64,000 nucleotides of DNA. It comes from Caecitellus pseudoparvulus (taxonomy: Eukaryota > Bigyra: Bicosoecida). The stretch is taken from NCBI GenBank assembly GCA_965644315.1, contig CBFFRQ010000043.1, positions 372,001 to 436,000 of the forward strand, read 5' to 3'. The translations under genes and the position numbers were made by a program. The notes below the pieces were generated by a model that worked only from the letters and a program-made list of their open reading frames with translations, was not told the DNA's origin and did not search any database. Shown in pieces: positions 14,301 through 20,626 of the stretch; position 1 is the first letter of the stretch, and each line of letters begins with the position of its first letter.

Positions 14301-14467
14301 CTGTGCGGCAGCGGTCGCTGCGATGCTGGATCCCTCCACGCACCAAACGTGTCTAGCGTCGCTGTTGAGGCCACCCAGTGCGCGCGTTTATCGGAAGTGG
14401 GGAGGGTGTTGGAGCATGCTGCCCGGAGAATCAAAGCCAGCAGCAGGGTTGCGAGGCTCTGCTTCAT
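2357..14467 (-). CDS. Giant multi-domain surface protein: LamG-like, sushi-like, cadherin and about 14 IPT/TIG repeats, Cys-rich juxtamembrane, about 9-10 TM segments
   Basis: This 4,036-residue protein has no evident intron. The start is the ATG at 14467 because it opens a clean signal peptide (MKQSLATLLLALILRAACS); the frame stays open upstream without another ATG. Approximate order: LamG/ConA-like domain 150-310, sushi-like Cys module 335-390, a second LamG-like and sushi-like region to 740, cadherin-like repeats 745-1110 with DxNDPP-type linkers, then about 14 IPT/TIG repeats to 3190, each with a GG...V.G.NFG signature. An ephrin-receptor-like Cys-rich segment (CAPGFYGREDEDCLPCPDGA) at about 3200 precedes 9-10 hydrophobic segments between 3315 and 3750. 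The cytosolic tail has a coiled coil near 3915 and Ser/Arg-rich ends. It is likely a cell-surface adhesion or sensing protein; ligand and function are unknown. It resembles protist Cys-rich multi-pass proteins such as the one at 45866-52742. Confidence 0.8.
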   Translation of the reverse strand: MKQSLATLLLALILRAACSNTLPTSDKRAHWVASTATLDTFGAWRDPASQRPLPHSLRLAHDATHTAPRCKPQPCPCLIPTSFPPRSWFTGRAFAWPSEVGGWTGLAPSTGQRPHLKRNALHCQPALTFDLGDFFSVSSSTSLDPGSGYWTVYAVTRPTAFSRRYANVLYKGPANPGYFDEWWEFSMGIGDSISGGVFKNQCYFNCDNGGARLISHQDFTAFNVWALTVGDDNTPGKRRIQGFLNGDTAGWYSGGLAGISGDDYQPPIATTHTLTISGSYYSFQGDMVELILYAAEHSPATVASVVQYMQSKYHLSCPALTSANSSSVGGPTEGPPDPSQCGTTSLSQVPFGSKCAQTCHDGFVREAGGQGQSTCDTGGWTGPPVTCGVTCPVLQAPRDAQACSKVIQRLDFGELSPAVGLGASDVTTGLPRIFRSWSVVPHVPAARAGDYWLLGLSSGPFGVGTTVLKSDAATESCDSSEFLPSTLTQASPRWASKLLEGGAVEFSAAFSIGNSAVPNQEDGGPWFALASRLRDAGNAYWAAVALGGPSGGKLKLQRVSGGSAPTTLAEIDVQASSGVPIVLRTRAQGGLFAAWVLPGHASVNGSVSQIELGYAQLGIENPSLLSGNEACEKLSLASQAASAPPPTLCIFSQLNPVSSQTSVGLVSHATGLEVGWSHLETTCDGGFACQHATHGASCSWICRNGYDAVNGTDGGVQCDSAGGPGAAFWAGSRPTCVVRPPEPHLGAARNISELAPGGTPILPAVEVSVDAEGVDVLFSLEGTGHIDPASGLPLFRIGACSGVISLAHGGLLDFERKTSHLLSVRATPMGTSASGPSSVLFDVLIAVLDAPEPPSFDYAADAANNASQVLRTFYRTVPESAQVGTHLSPAIPAADPDIGGSTAVLFSIDGVATLDGQPLPGQPQPTVGSALPRPLPFSIDSSTGVVSTALGLNFEGTQGYEVYLRVTDSEDPALGDTATLAVAVGDSNDPPRLPALQPSNDIREAEFLPNISFSSNLVATDEDAGAVLTFQLLNVTERFPSNGQDATRSFSLDPITGVLGTAELAVDMPALSPTAATMDGREVVGAWEAAFSVVDEHGMPSVPTVGVAFIYVLANITGQGGRTPQVVSVLEIPPQGFSTAGGDAVLFAAQDLAMGDIVAGKSHGIGLGASPLVIASHSCSVLSAARLQCITGPGVGVDHSWRFTVQRDGAGASVAMPFQASATSTFNYNSPEVLSFKGPWASMPTRGGAALTLVGNGLSELLSQISITFSSGPGGVASEVRSDSGCAQSPSQCIITGNSTAVEFRSPVGTGTQALQVSVNVGGQVVQVPPCDSSAVELCAGFAPPLITAIRPVSSQQLPTLDPHSLMPGDQAFPETAVFLEVEGENFGPLRSASPLGAAFIEAAVLGTVRPDSRQEPIAKQLTEQPPTGNEALFLSTSEPHTRFFWRPPSAVGANLTLQVCLLGVGGLPGASSCSVPYTSPTSRSISFIPPAIIRVFASSDLSTEGGGRAQLEVARASGSDVLGVHSIQGAWFGAGPRMPPMGTTLPPPHLSPAFPCPFSADSSPADWLQYAAVECSLSGRAFPSESCLKPDQAARSACRQAPWLVECKVPPGVGTGHAWVLETPGCGLSSVGGFSGYAPPAIGLFSVPDPSIASPTELSTRGGQEVILEGRNFGATFRQPPELWLRRRASPSAGTSEGTARTLAAAAHDAGYDMAWYTLGGDGPGTDVVFLAENCSMVVPHVALACTASAGAGSGLVWSLVIGGQSNVPATTAYATPSVRALTLRNPSGQPVEHASTSGGTILSIDGDSFGPPVRTLATCQAEIPQNSIPQAVLNTSGCLAPPLVQFGPTGIEFDIANASVVNDSSIRVPLPAGLGAGLRVTVVRGGQSSPPSITSFSYERPTLLGISPQNASTVGSAGASQWLTVSVRSVPPSQRTTARIYIGNPRDDGTLIGPLTATKLLALDTVTGAPKKPLRVHSVQVPIPSGIGGQRGVFMEVVQEPDADAGTQTNTTSLSIWAMGFATLRYLAPRVDYVSVDLAWEVPSALLEAAALWGVPATRAAVQSLGVRRVTMYGANFGPNPLYGGTVPPASLVLSRAGNGSCTTQAALLSAAAAGDNAALVCPLNLSGALVSGLFIQTSQADSFSPLLPTTGGAASTRLNSSSWWTQSSVQIYTIDLTSQMFIAVLSSSFSPPADVLPESDPVPTPQPLALIQSSAVVQVSGAQPVFAVSSRGMPAGGFPAAGGAALLVATDFGTVQGGDALEIVVGLSTWPNGTALCPVVVADGWAATAPTLPAHLQTASKSGSVWGPQSGQVPTSDAARYIRDSCTEHYMSTTGSGPQLADPCYAWCQVPPGQGSSVPMRIQRGSSVSSIAFVSYAPPEVTTVTIIDTSTTGVAWAAEAQGPGGPNRPEAQQASSSTCLARYSVSGSSATSGSAVVPAQGTRPPAACLRWDTLAAQGPESVQVPTYGGSIVLVGINFGLCPTVTLGGFPPIPTCRSAGPATAEAELAWQGTLPGVTVCYAREHPGRRCPGAAEGEDVVAVEIPPGSGAAGAGIALAAADQTGTFLTADVSGSLTYRRPVVVSAGALPSEDGGSGLLRTAGGDMLRVTGDQFGAVPIVAPVAPGISTGPSFEVSVLLGPEGVSTATSAGPPSWPPSLLQCSPDSVPGAVPDPISAGTLPALPPLPQPVDRIHQGELRCTMPPGGGRGLFVYVSVGGMEGVSPEGLLSYDPPLLWKANLLTIRDNATVTETVQNEADQVMASVYGGPSFVPSPVSPVTVDPEVSLRSSGGDVLEIVGVNFGPAPWAGQPGGACLFISVRQHGETPPPLLCNLQLDSRGEGEVFAAAPVPGDASALPVGWHVPTQPGQVMGPAQILLWSHNRIIVRTQPLLGDFRLHVFCRGLFSSTTVQTGGLRASSAVPTASISAVAGFKGSAGGEDTTITGQGFGPAPPSLAAVQSGAVFNFPKPLPASVGLTPPVYLLRIDFAGSCRTNAVSEAAAISVGAKVPVELGPQCAAAAGTVLAQSPSEIRVLSGPGLGINNTVRLQWLRFDTGQLWREVNVSYTFDAPEITLISPMTLYLRGGSQPAPLSRGRRLQSSSSESPDAQELSIFGHNFGALRHASLWRPGDEALAINISSSMCLHPRRQAADGTLLPQSDLVTCAVPRTTVGRKALSVTVAGQSGLLPTDDPLALTVVCAPGFYGREDEDCLPCPDGADCAGFVDGRHTYPQARPNFYNLNGSTFAEACAGLDVDSNPERQVCIVACSPAEACLGDNQCATGYASRPPLYRCASCDENYFRRAGLCVRCPDAPWVLVLVFVLLAMTAAAFAYWLNKQDINLALVSVGVDYFQVLALFASARVPWPGFLREFFVVLSAFSFNLDIATPECAVPDLGYLQQWALVMSFPVAVGATLLLAFAVVYLYKRCVLRQRGRKHLQGHAPRLIATFIMAMYVLYLYLSRTVMDIFNCVPTDPPDGRLYLEVVFEPCGEKGGLQVTLLPWAIVGLVVYVVGFPLYVGRILRKHKLEIMEDQLLRAMRTGNTPLQNPHAYEVRKRYEKLYFPFTPDFAPLWMMVLLGRKLLLALTRNTFNANPAFQLSLALLVMFIAYALQVRFRPFMSPGDRDDVLRAHRLKAFDEDPTHLALSASLKEVSVKSRRKGRAASMAGMKAASVSEKATVAAAVVGAFLINYNTVEAVLLFCAVLVTLSGIMFSTGQLDSSFYQVHRDFLAVAVVLVLTASIVYFVSVVVAEVRLLWGEAAELARDGQSRRTHKHSLAAAGKNASALSKTQSTRRSSFSFGSPKLPAAFNKAAPSPATRNSRSRRQSIADMSGVELTSFFSGSTNPVASESPFVSVGPVVSETNPMFAMAAKAGRTAPGGGDQSMEAHTALAGSIMSMQEPPQPEQWAKIQVLYGDMVKMVGGLQAQVQELKRDISRAERDQAMAGHDRRRRRQSLHRSGGPIDAAATPVSPDTGSTGRATALSRSGGLRPAVEDAKASAVAGSSPRQRRRSISGTKRALAGKARFGQSKPGSLEPDEP

Positions 14468-14881
14468 CTTGCGGCGGCAAGGCAACGCGGCCTGCCTTCC
14501 CAACGCTCTCCAGGGCCTGAAGGGGCTTGGCGAGACAAACTCTGCTCCAGGAGGGGATGGCGAGGGTGATCACACTTGATGCACACAGCGTACCATGCGT
14601 GGGGACCGTGGGTTGTGTGGCAATGTGGGTGCCTCAAGTGTTTTGGCAAGCGCTTGGGAAGTCAGAGTGTCGGCAGTTTGACGTGTGAAGTTTCAAGGCC
14701 CAAGGGCAGAGCACCGGAATCCTCAAATCAATAATTTCACCATCTCAAGTCAAGCGCCTTGCTGCCCAAGCCAGGTGCATTCAGCGTCCAGAGCGTTGTC
14801 CTGCAACCCAAGCTGCAGTTCAAGTTCCGCACTTAGCGACTGACGCAGGAAAGTTTGCCCGCCGCTGCGGAAAGCACAACC
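14468..14881. promoter_or_regulatory. Shared 5' region of a divergent gene pair
   Basis: This 414-bp gap lies between the start of the giant TIG protein (-) and the EF-hand gene (+). I see no gene in it. It holds two matches to the recurrent 5' motif: caagttccgcac at 14821-14832 and tgcggaaagc at 14866-14875, the latter 6 bp before the downstream ATG. No TATA box is obvious. Confidence 0.4.
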
Positions 14882-16678
14882 ATGGAAGTTGTCCTCGTGT
14901 ACACGACTAAAGGACTGGGGGCGCAGACGATCGAGCATGCGGCGCAGGCGCTCCACGCATCGGGGGTGGCAGTTTCTGGGAGACACGGCGTGCTCAGTGC
15001 ATTCGACCTGCCCACCACGCTTTTGAGCATCAAGGCTCAGTACGGCGCGGGGACACTCTTCCTGGTCCTTGGAGTGGTCCAGGGGGCAGGGGGAGTTGAT
15101 GGGGGCATGGCTGCCTTGAACCTCATGAGCGTAAGTGCTTTCTACACAACTGCCATCGAGCCAGGCGGAACTTGCGCTTGAGACTTGCTTGGGTGCACCT
15201 GAATTGGCGTGAGCCACGCGCAGACCCTCTCTGACACGGCATCGCGTGAAAGCATGAAGGTTGTTCCCCACATCACGGCTCTTGACATGTCACCGGAAAG
15301 CGCGCAAGCCTGGGTGGAGGAAGCGCTTGCTCGCGTCCAGTCCCTGGCTCAGGCTCGAGGCGCAGCGTCACCGGGTAGGGGTGCTGCCGTGGCAGTTTCC
15401 CCGGTGTACAGCCCCGCTTCGGGCACGGCACCCGGTGTGAGCCCAGCGGCAGCAGGCGTCGGATCGCTGAAGGAGCCTGTGGACGAGACACCTGTTGACG
15501 CTGCTGGCTTTATCCAGCCAACCCACTTCGACCCACCACAAGACCATGACACTGCCGCTGCGCTGCAGCTGTTCAAGGAATCCCTCGCGCTCCACGGAGC
15601 TCGTGGCATCGTGGCCATTGGCCGTAAGTTCCGCATTATTGATGACGACGGGAGCAAAGCCATCAACTGGGAGGAGTGGAACAAGGCTCTAGCTGAGCAC
15701 CAGTTGACGGGAACCATGTCCCCGCAGCAGGTGCAAGCCCTCTTCGACTTCTTTGACAAGGATGGGAGCGGTAGCATTTCCTTTGACGAGTTCTTGGTTG
15801 GTGCGTAGTTTGCCCCCAGGGCAAGCTTGTGCTGTGTGTCGCTTTCACGCTCCCTGATGCCCCTCCCCACAGGCATTCGTGGTGAAATGAATGAGCGCCG
15901 CACTCGGCTTGCAGACATGGCTTTCAATGTGCTGGACAAAGATGGCTCCGGCACTGTGGAATTGTCTGACATCATCGGCGTGTATGACGCCTCCAAGCAC
16001 CCGGACGTCGTCCAAGGGCGCAAGTCCTCCTCCCAGGTCCTCCGCGAGTTCCTGGACACCTTTGACTGCGGGGAGAAGGATGGCATCGTCACACGAACTG
16101 AATTCCGCCGGTACTACAGCAACATTTCGGCTTCTATTGATGACGATGACTACTTCGAGCTTGTCGTTCGGAACGCCTGGCATATCTCAGGTGGAAAGGG
16201 CTGGTGTGCAAACACCTCAAACCGACGTGTGCTCGTGACCCATGCTGACGGCAGGCAGACTGTGGAGGAGGTGACTGACGACATGCAAGTCGGAACAGAC
16301 CTGCACAAGATCAAGGCCCAGATGCAGCGCCGAGGGATGGATGTCACAGGTGTAGCCCTGTACGGAGGGTCATCCACTGGCGGCACATCCGCTGCTCCGT
16401 GGGCCACCGACAGCACTGCGGACGCCAGCCGCTTTACGAGCCCAAGGCGCGGCATGGCACCCTCCATGTCAACTCCTTCAGCTGCAGGGAGGGTGCAGCC
16501 CTCGAACATTACGCCTGGGCAGCCTCCGTTCGGCACAGGCTCCCCAGGTGCAAGCTATGGCCAGACCTCCACCGCTGCCGCGGCTGCCCAAGCCGGTGTC
16601 GCACCTCCACCCGTGCCATCGGGACGAGTCAACGCACGTGGGACCCGTGCCTTGCAGTCAAGCATTGTCTTTGGCTGA
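14882..16678 (+). CDS. Calcyphosin-like EF-hand protein with an N-terminal lumazine-synthase-like region
   Basis: The 543-residue protein is built from exons 14882-15130, 15224-15800 and 15873-16678 (introns 93 and 72 bp; the joins keep frame and restore FDEFLVGIRGEM). Four EF-hands follow the calcyphosin/CAPSL pattern, with loops starting at about residues 222 (DDDGSKAINWEEW), 261 (DKDGSGSISFDEF), 296 (DKDGSGTVELSDI) and 340 (EKDGIVTRTEF). The tail ends in low-complexity Ala/Pro/Ser. The first ~130 residues are unlike calcyphosin; spacing and motifs such as LSAFDLP, LVLGVVQG and PESAQAWVEEA resemble a lumazine-synthase fold, but the catalytic His region is not there. That reading is tentative. 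It probably acts as a calcium sensor. It lies 385 bp upstream of an NADPH oxidase that lacks its own EF-hands. Motif tgcggaaagc sits 6 bp before the ATG. Confidence 0.75.
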
Positions 16679-17063
16679 CTCTTGAATGCATCGCCATTTC
16701 TCGTTGACGTCGGTATCGGCACTTGCTGCAGTGCAGTTGAGCGGCCAAATTTCCGCAGAGCACTCACCTCACAGACACATCAGCTACAGTGCTCCACCCG
16801 ACAGCACAAGGCAGGTTCCGTATCTGCACTGTCGGGACCAGCATCGAGCGGCCGTCCCGTGAGCACCCTTGACCAGCTTCTCCTCGACTGTGGAGAGCTG
16901 GCATCGTTGGCACTGCTGTTGAGGTGGTGACAAGCGGAGGAGTGGTGGGTTGGGGTGCTCGCTGACAGATTGAAGCAGCTGCATCCATCATCGGCCTGGG
17001 AGGAAGACACACACTCCTCTGAATCCGAGCCTCTGTGGGCTTCACCCAGGAGGTGCCGCAAGT
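16679..17063. other. Intergenic gap between EF-hand gene and NADPH oxidase
   Basis: This 385-bp stretch may include the NADPH oxidase 5' UTR or an unrecognised first exon. In the NOX frame it is open back to a TGA at 16971 but has no ATG. It contains aatttccgca at 16748-16757, a match to the recurrent 5' motif. I could not support any other gene. Confidence 0.35.
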
Positions 17064-20000
17064 ATGCCAGCTCACCCACTAAACCAAGCCAAGCGGCGGG
17101 TGGAGCTGCTCCCAGGCAGCTCGGTGGGTCTGCAAGCAACCAAGGCCGTGGACGACGGGACGTGCTGTGGGGAGGCACTGACACACAGCTGCCGCAGCAG
17201 GACGTCACAGCTTCCCCTGTACTCACTATACTGGCTTGGCTGCGCTGTACTCCTTGCGTGGTCCGTGTACACGTACGCTGGCGACCCACGCAAGGCAGCT
17301 GCGCTGCGTCTGATTGGACCAGGTCTCCTTGTATCTCGTCCATCTGCGGCCCTGATCATGTGGAGTATGGCCATTCTCTTGCTCAGCATGAGCAAAGATG
17401 CCCTCCGGTGGGCGTTTGGCACCTCCTTGGTGTCCTTTGTCCCTTTGGACCGGCACAAGAAGTTCCACAAGCAGCTTGGGTGGATCATTGCTTGTCTATC
17501 CCTGGTGCATGCTGGCGGGCACTACGCGAATTTCATGGCCGTTGCCAGGGGCAGTGCTGCCGACATCCGCGCCGCTATTGGCGTTGACTTCGGCACTGAT
17601 GCAGCGGTCCCGCCAGCGTCGACGCTGCTCTTTCTCACGCTGCCTGGCGCCACAGGACACGTCCTGCTGCTTCTGATGCTGGCAGTTTACCCGTTCGCGC
17701 TGCAAGTGGTCCGGCGCAAGTGCTTTGAGTGGTTCATGGTGTCTCACTACGTGCTTTTCGTCGGCATGGTGGGCCTGTTGTCGGTGCATGGTTGCGCTGG
17801 GTGGCTTGCACAGCCCACCGCCGGGTACTGGCTTGCTCTGCCGACTCTGCTGCTTCTTTGGCAGCTCTCTCGCCGGGTTTGCCCTTGCCGCCAGTATTCC
17901 GCACGGTTGCAAGCAGTTGGCGTACGGCCTGGCAAGATTGTGCGTTTGGAAATGTCAAGACCGCGTCCCCCGTGCTTCTCTCTCCAGCATGCTTGCTCAG
18001 GATGCAGCCTGCGCTGTGGGCCTTGCTTGCCCGACGAAGTTCGGCCACTTGCCGCAGGAGGCACTGCAGCTGGGCTGTGGAGGAGTGTTCATCGTGGGAC
18101 CTTGCGTCTTGGTTGCCAAGAATTCCAGCTACAGGCGCCACAACCCAAGGCGACTACATGTTGTGCGCGGCTGCCGACATCCGCAGCTTCCGGCAACAGC
18201 CTCATTTCATTGAACCGCCAGCTTGCGAATCTGACGCCGTTGCAGTCTTTGGCGGTACTAGAGCACTTCAGGTCCCTTTGCCCTTCCCAGAGCAGCAGTG
18301 ATCGGAGTGTAGCAGCAGGCGGCAAAGGCACTGCGGCTTCCGTTGTTGTCGAGTCATATGGAGCCGCTCGCGCAGTACGCTCTATGCGGGCCAAGCGGCA
18401 CCCAGAGGCGTTTGCCTACCTTCCAGGGCAGTACTTGCACTTGTCTATGCCAGATCTGGCCTGCGGGCAGTGGCACCCGTTCACAATTACCTCCGCACCG
18501 CATGCCAGGCGGCTTGTGCTGAACATCAAGCCTTCAGGGGATTTCACACAGGCATTGTACGAAGCCGCTCGGGACACCATCGCAGGGGACTTCACTGAGG
18601 CACAGGTTCTCGCTGCCTTGCTTCGGCAGGCGTCGACTTCCATGCCCGAGGCTTCAGGGACGAATGGTCGACTGACGCTGGCAGACGTTGATTTGATGTC
18701 CGGGTCCAAACCACCCGCAGCATCGGATCCGCTGCCATCATCCAGGCCCACGGCTTCAACAACAGGGACGCGAGGTGTGAACCCGTTGGCTCAGGGCAAG
18801 GGCCCCCTGCCCAGCGCACGCATGGCACACTTCAGCATGCGAAGAGCGCATTCCGCTGCTTTGCAGCCCACAATGCCCTTGCCCCCGTCAGTGCTGCTGG
18901 ATGGGCCATTCCCCGCGCCGGCTCAACTTGCTGTGAGCCACTATGAGTACGTCATAGTGTGTGGCGGAGGCATCGGTGGCACCCCTCTAGGGTCATTCCT
19001 GTCCCACCTGACCCACCTCTCAGCAGCTGTGCGGGAAGCTGGCCAACTAGCTTGCGGCTGTGCCCCTGGTGGTGGCTGTGGCGGCAGCTCGTCACCTGCC
19101 CCTGACGCTGGGAGGGCCCTTGTGCAGTCAGCTTGGGAAACATTGCTGCCACCCCTCCTGGTCTCGCCTCTGCGCCATGCAACGGTAGTGTGGACAGCTA
19201 AGTCCCAGCCTCAAATGGAAGCTTTGTGGGACGAACTGCTTGCAGCGACGCAGGAGCGCATGAGGCCAGCAGGCCCTGAGACACACCAACCTGGACTGCC
19301 GCAGCAGGGCACAGCCCTCGGCAAGGTTTTGACTGTGAAGCTTTATGCAACCGCTCACAAAGTGAAGCCAAGTGTGCGCCAAAGCATGGGTCTGCCTATG
19401 GACGTGCTGAGCAAGCTGGCGCCCAAACGCGCTCGGCGTCTTTCCACCATGCGACCCGCAGGCCGTGGGAGCCCCCCGCAGCGCCTTTCACCACTGGGAG
19501 CAGTGGCAGAGAAAACGAAGAAGGTGAGCGCTCGCAAAGGCGCTGGTGTACACGGTGATTCTGTGGTTGGCCAAGCAGTGAGCGAGGTGGACGCTTCCTC
19601 TGGGGGATACCACCCCAGACGTGGCGCCACCATCTCCTTTTCCCCCTTTGCAAAGGGTGAGCCCAAGCATAGGCCGCTGCACAGGCGTGGGAGCGGACCA
19701 GGGCACCCTCATGAAAGGGCCAGAGATGATCAGCAGCTCAGGGGAGCCATGGTGAGGCGGCCCAGGATGGCCAGCAGTGACTCACGCGCAGGGTTTCTGG
19801 CACACCGAGCGCAGGCAGTGGAGGCTGAGTTGCAGGGGGCTGGGGCAAGCTCAGATGGGGCCCTGGCAGCCGTGCGTCGCTTCTTGCTGTCTGCTGGGGG
19901 TGACGACAGTGCGGGGGAGGATGACACGGAACAGTGGGAGGGCGGCGACGAGGGTGCCTCCTGCAGCAGCGACAGCGATGGGGAAGGCGATGATGTGGCA

Positions 20001-20579
20001 CAAGACCCAGCGGATGCATTTGCCAGCCTCTCAACCATGGGCGACGTCGAACTGTCACCAGCGCCATCGAAGGTAGAGCCCGTGAAGTCGCATGTTGTTG
20101 TGAACCCCCTTGTGGGAGATGACGGCGCCGGCGCGCTCGGGGACTCTGCTGAGCGGAAGGCTCGGGTGCAGAAGGCAGCCTTCACGCGCGATGAGGCGCC
20201 AGTGCCGCCTGCCACATCATCTTTCGGGTACCCGAGCGAGGTGCATGCCGCCCTGCAGGGCTGTGTGGCACCTGGTCGGCCTGCATTCAGTGCTCTTTTT
20301 GAGGAAGTGCTGCAGGCTGCTTGGGAAGGCACTCAGAAACAGCGGGCTGCCGTGAGCACCTTGCAGTCCCACGGGGCATTGCCCGCAGCAGCGGAAGCTT
20401 GTGCATCGGCAGTGCACCACAGCACAGCGCGCGTGGGTGTGTTTTTTTGCGGCCCACGCAGGATGGGTGATGCACTGAAAGAGCTGTGCAGTCAGTTTAG
20501 CCGTGAGTACACCAAGCCCGACTCAGGCTTGGCGCCTGTGAACGTGCGCTTCGACTTTCACAAAGAGAGCTTTTGGTGA
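17064..20579 (+). CDS. NADPH oxidase (NOX/ferric-reductase family)
   Basis: This enzyme transfers electrons from NADPH through FAD and two hemes across a membrane to O2, making superoxide. All four heme-ligand histidines are in family context: RHKKFHKQLGW (about residue 134), LVHAGGHYANF (149), FMVSHYVLF (227) and LLSVHGC (241). FAD motifs are FAYLPGQYLHL (452) and GQWHPFTITSAPH (469). NADPH motifs are VIVCGGGIGGTPLGS (632) and VGVFFCGPRRMG (1126), and it ends with the usual FDFHKESFW-type terminus. At 1,171 residues it is about twice the length of a core NOX: an unusual insert (about 300-440) precedes the FAD motif and a long acidic/Ser-rich insert (about 690-1080) splits the NADPH domain. 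Part of the first insert could be unrecognised intron. No N-terminal EF-hands are encoded. The ATG at 17064 is the first in frame; an upstream exon is possible. Confidence 0.85.
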   Translation: MPAHPLNQAKRRVELLPGSSVGLQATKAVDDGTCCGEALTHSCRSRTSQLPLYSLYWLGCAVLLAWSVYTYAGDPRKAAALRLIGPGLLVSRPSAALIMWSMAILLLSMSKDALRWAFGTSLVSFVPLDRHKKFHKQLGWIIACLSLVHAGGHYANFMAVARGSAADIRAAIGVDFGTDAAVPPASTLLFLTLPGATGHVLLLLMLAVYPFALQVVRRKCFEWFMVSHYVLFVGMVGLLSVHGCAGWLAQPTAGYWLALPTLLLLWQLSRRVCPCRQYSARLQAVGVRPGKIVRLEMSRPRPPCFSLQHACSGCSLRCGPCLPDEVRPLAAGGTAAGLWRSVHRGTLRLGCQEFQLQAPQPKATTCCARLPTSAASGNSLISLNRQLANLTPLQSLAVLEHFRSLCPSQSSSDRSVAAGGKGTAASVVVESYGAARAVRSMRAKRHPEAFAYLPGQYLHLSMPDLACGQWHPFTITSAPHARRLVLNIKPSGDFTQALYEAARDTIAGDFTEAQVLAALLRQASTSMPEASGTNGRLTLADVDLMSGSKPPAASDPLPSSRPTASTTGTRGVNPLAQGKGPLPSARMAHFSMRRAHSAALQPTMPLPPSVLLDGPFPAPAQLAVSHYEYVIVCGGGIGGTPLGSFLSHLTHLSAAVREAGQLACGCAPGGGCGGSSSPAPDAGRALVQSAWETLLPPLLVSPLRHATVVWTAKSQPQMEALWDELLAATQERMRPAGPETHQPGLPQQGTALGKVLTVKLYATAHKVKPSVRQSMGLPMDVLSKLAPKRARRLSTMRPAGRGSPPQRLSPLGAVAEKTKKVSARKGAGVHGDSVVGQAVSEVDASSGGYHPRRGATISFSPFAKGEPKHRPLHRRGSGPGHPHERARDDQQLRGAMVRRPRMASSDSRAGFLAHRAQAVEAELQGAGASSDGALAAVRRFLLSAGGDDSAGEDDTEQWEGGDEGASCSSDSDGEGDDVAQDPADAFASLSTMGDVELSPAPSKVEPVKSHVVVNPLVGDDGAGALGDSAERKARVQKAAFTRDEAPVPPATSSFGYPSEVHAALQGCVAPGRPAFSALFEEVLQAAWEGTQKQRAAVSTLQSHGALPAAAEACASAVHHSTARVGVFFCGPRRMGDALKELCSQFSREYTKPDSGLAPVNVRFDFHKESFW

Positions 20580-20626
20580 CCCTGGACAAGCACGTTCATG
20601 GCCGTGCAGCATAAGCCCTGCACCGC

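Noticed and set aside
16955-17587. Alternative upstream start for the NADPH oxidase in another frame
   Set aside because: It would need a frame-shifting intron I cannot see; the frame from 17064 alone contains the heme and FAD motifs.
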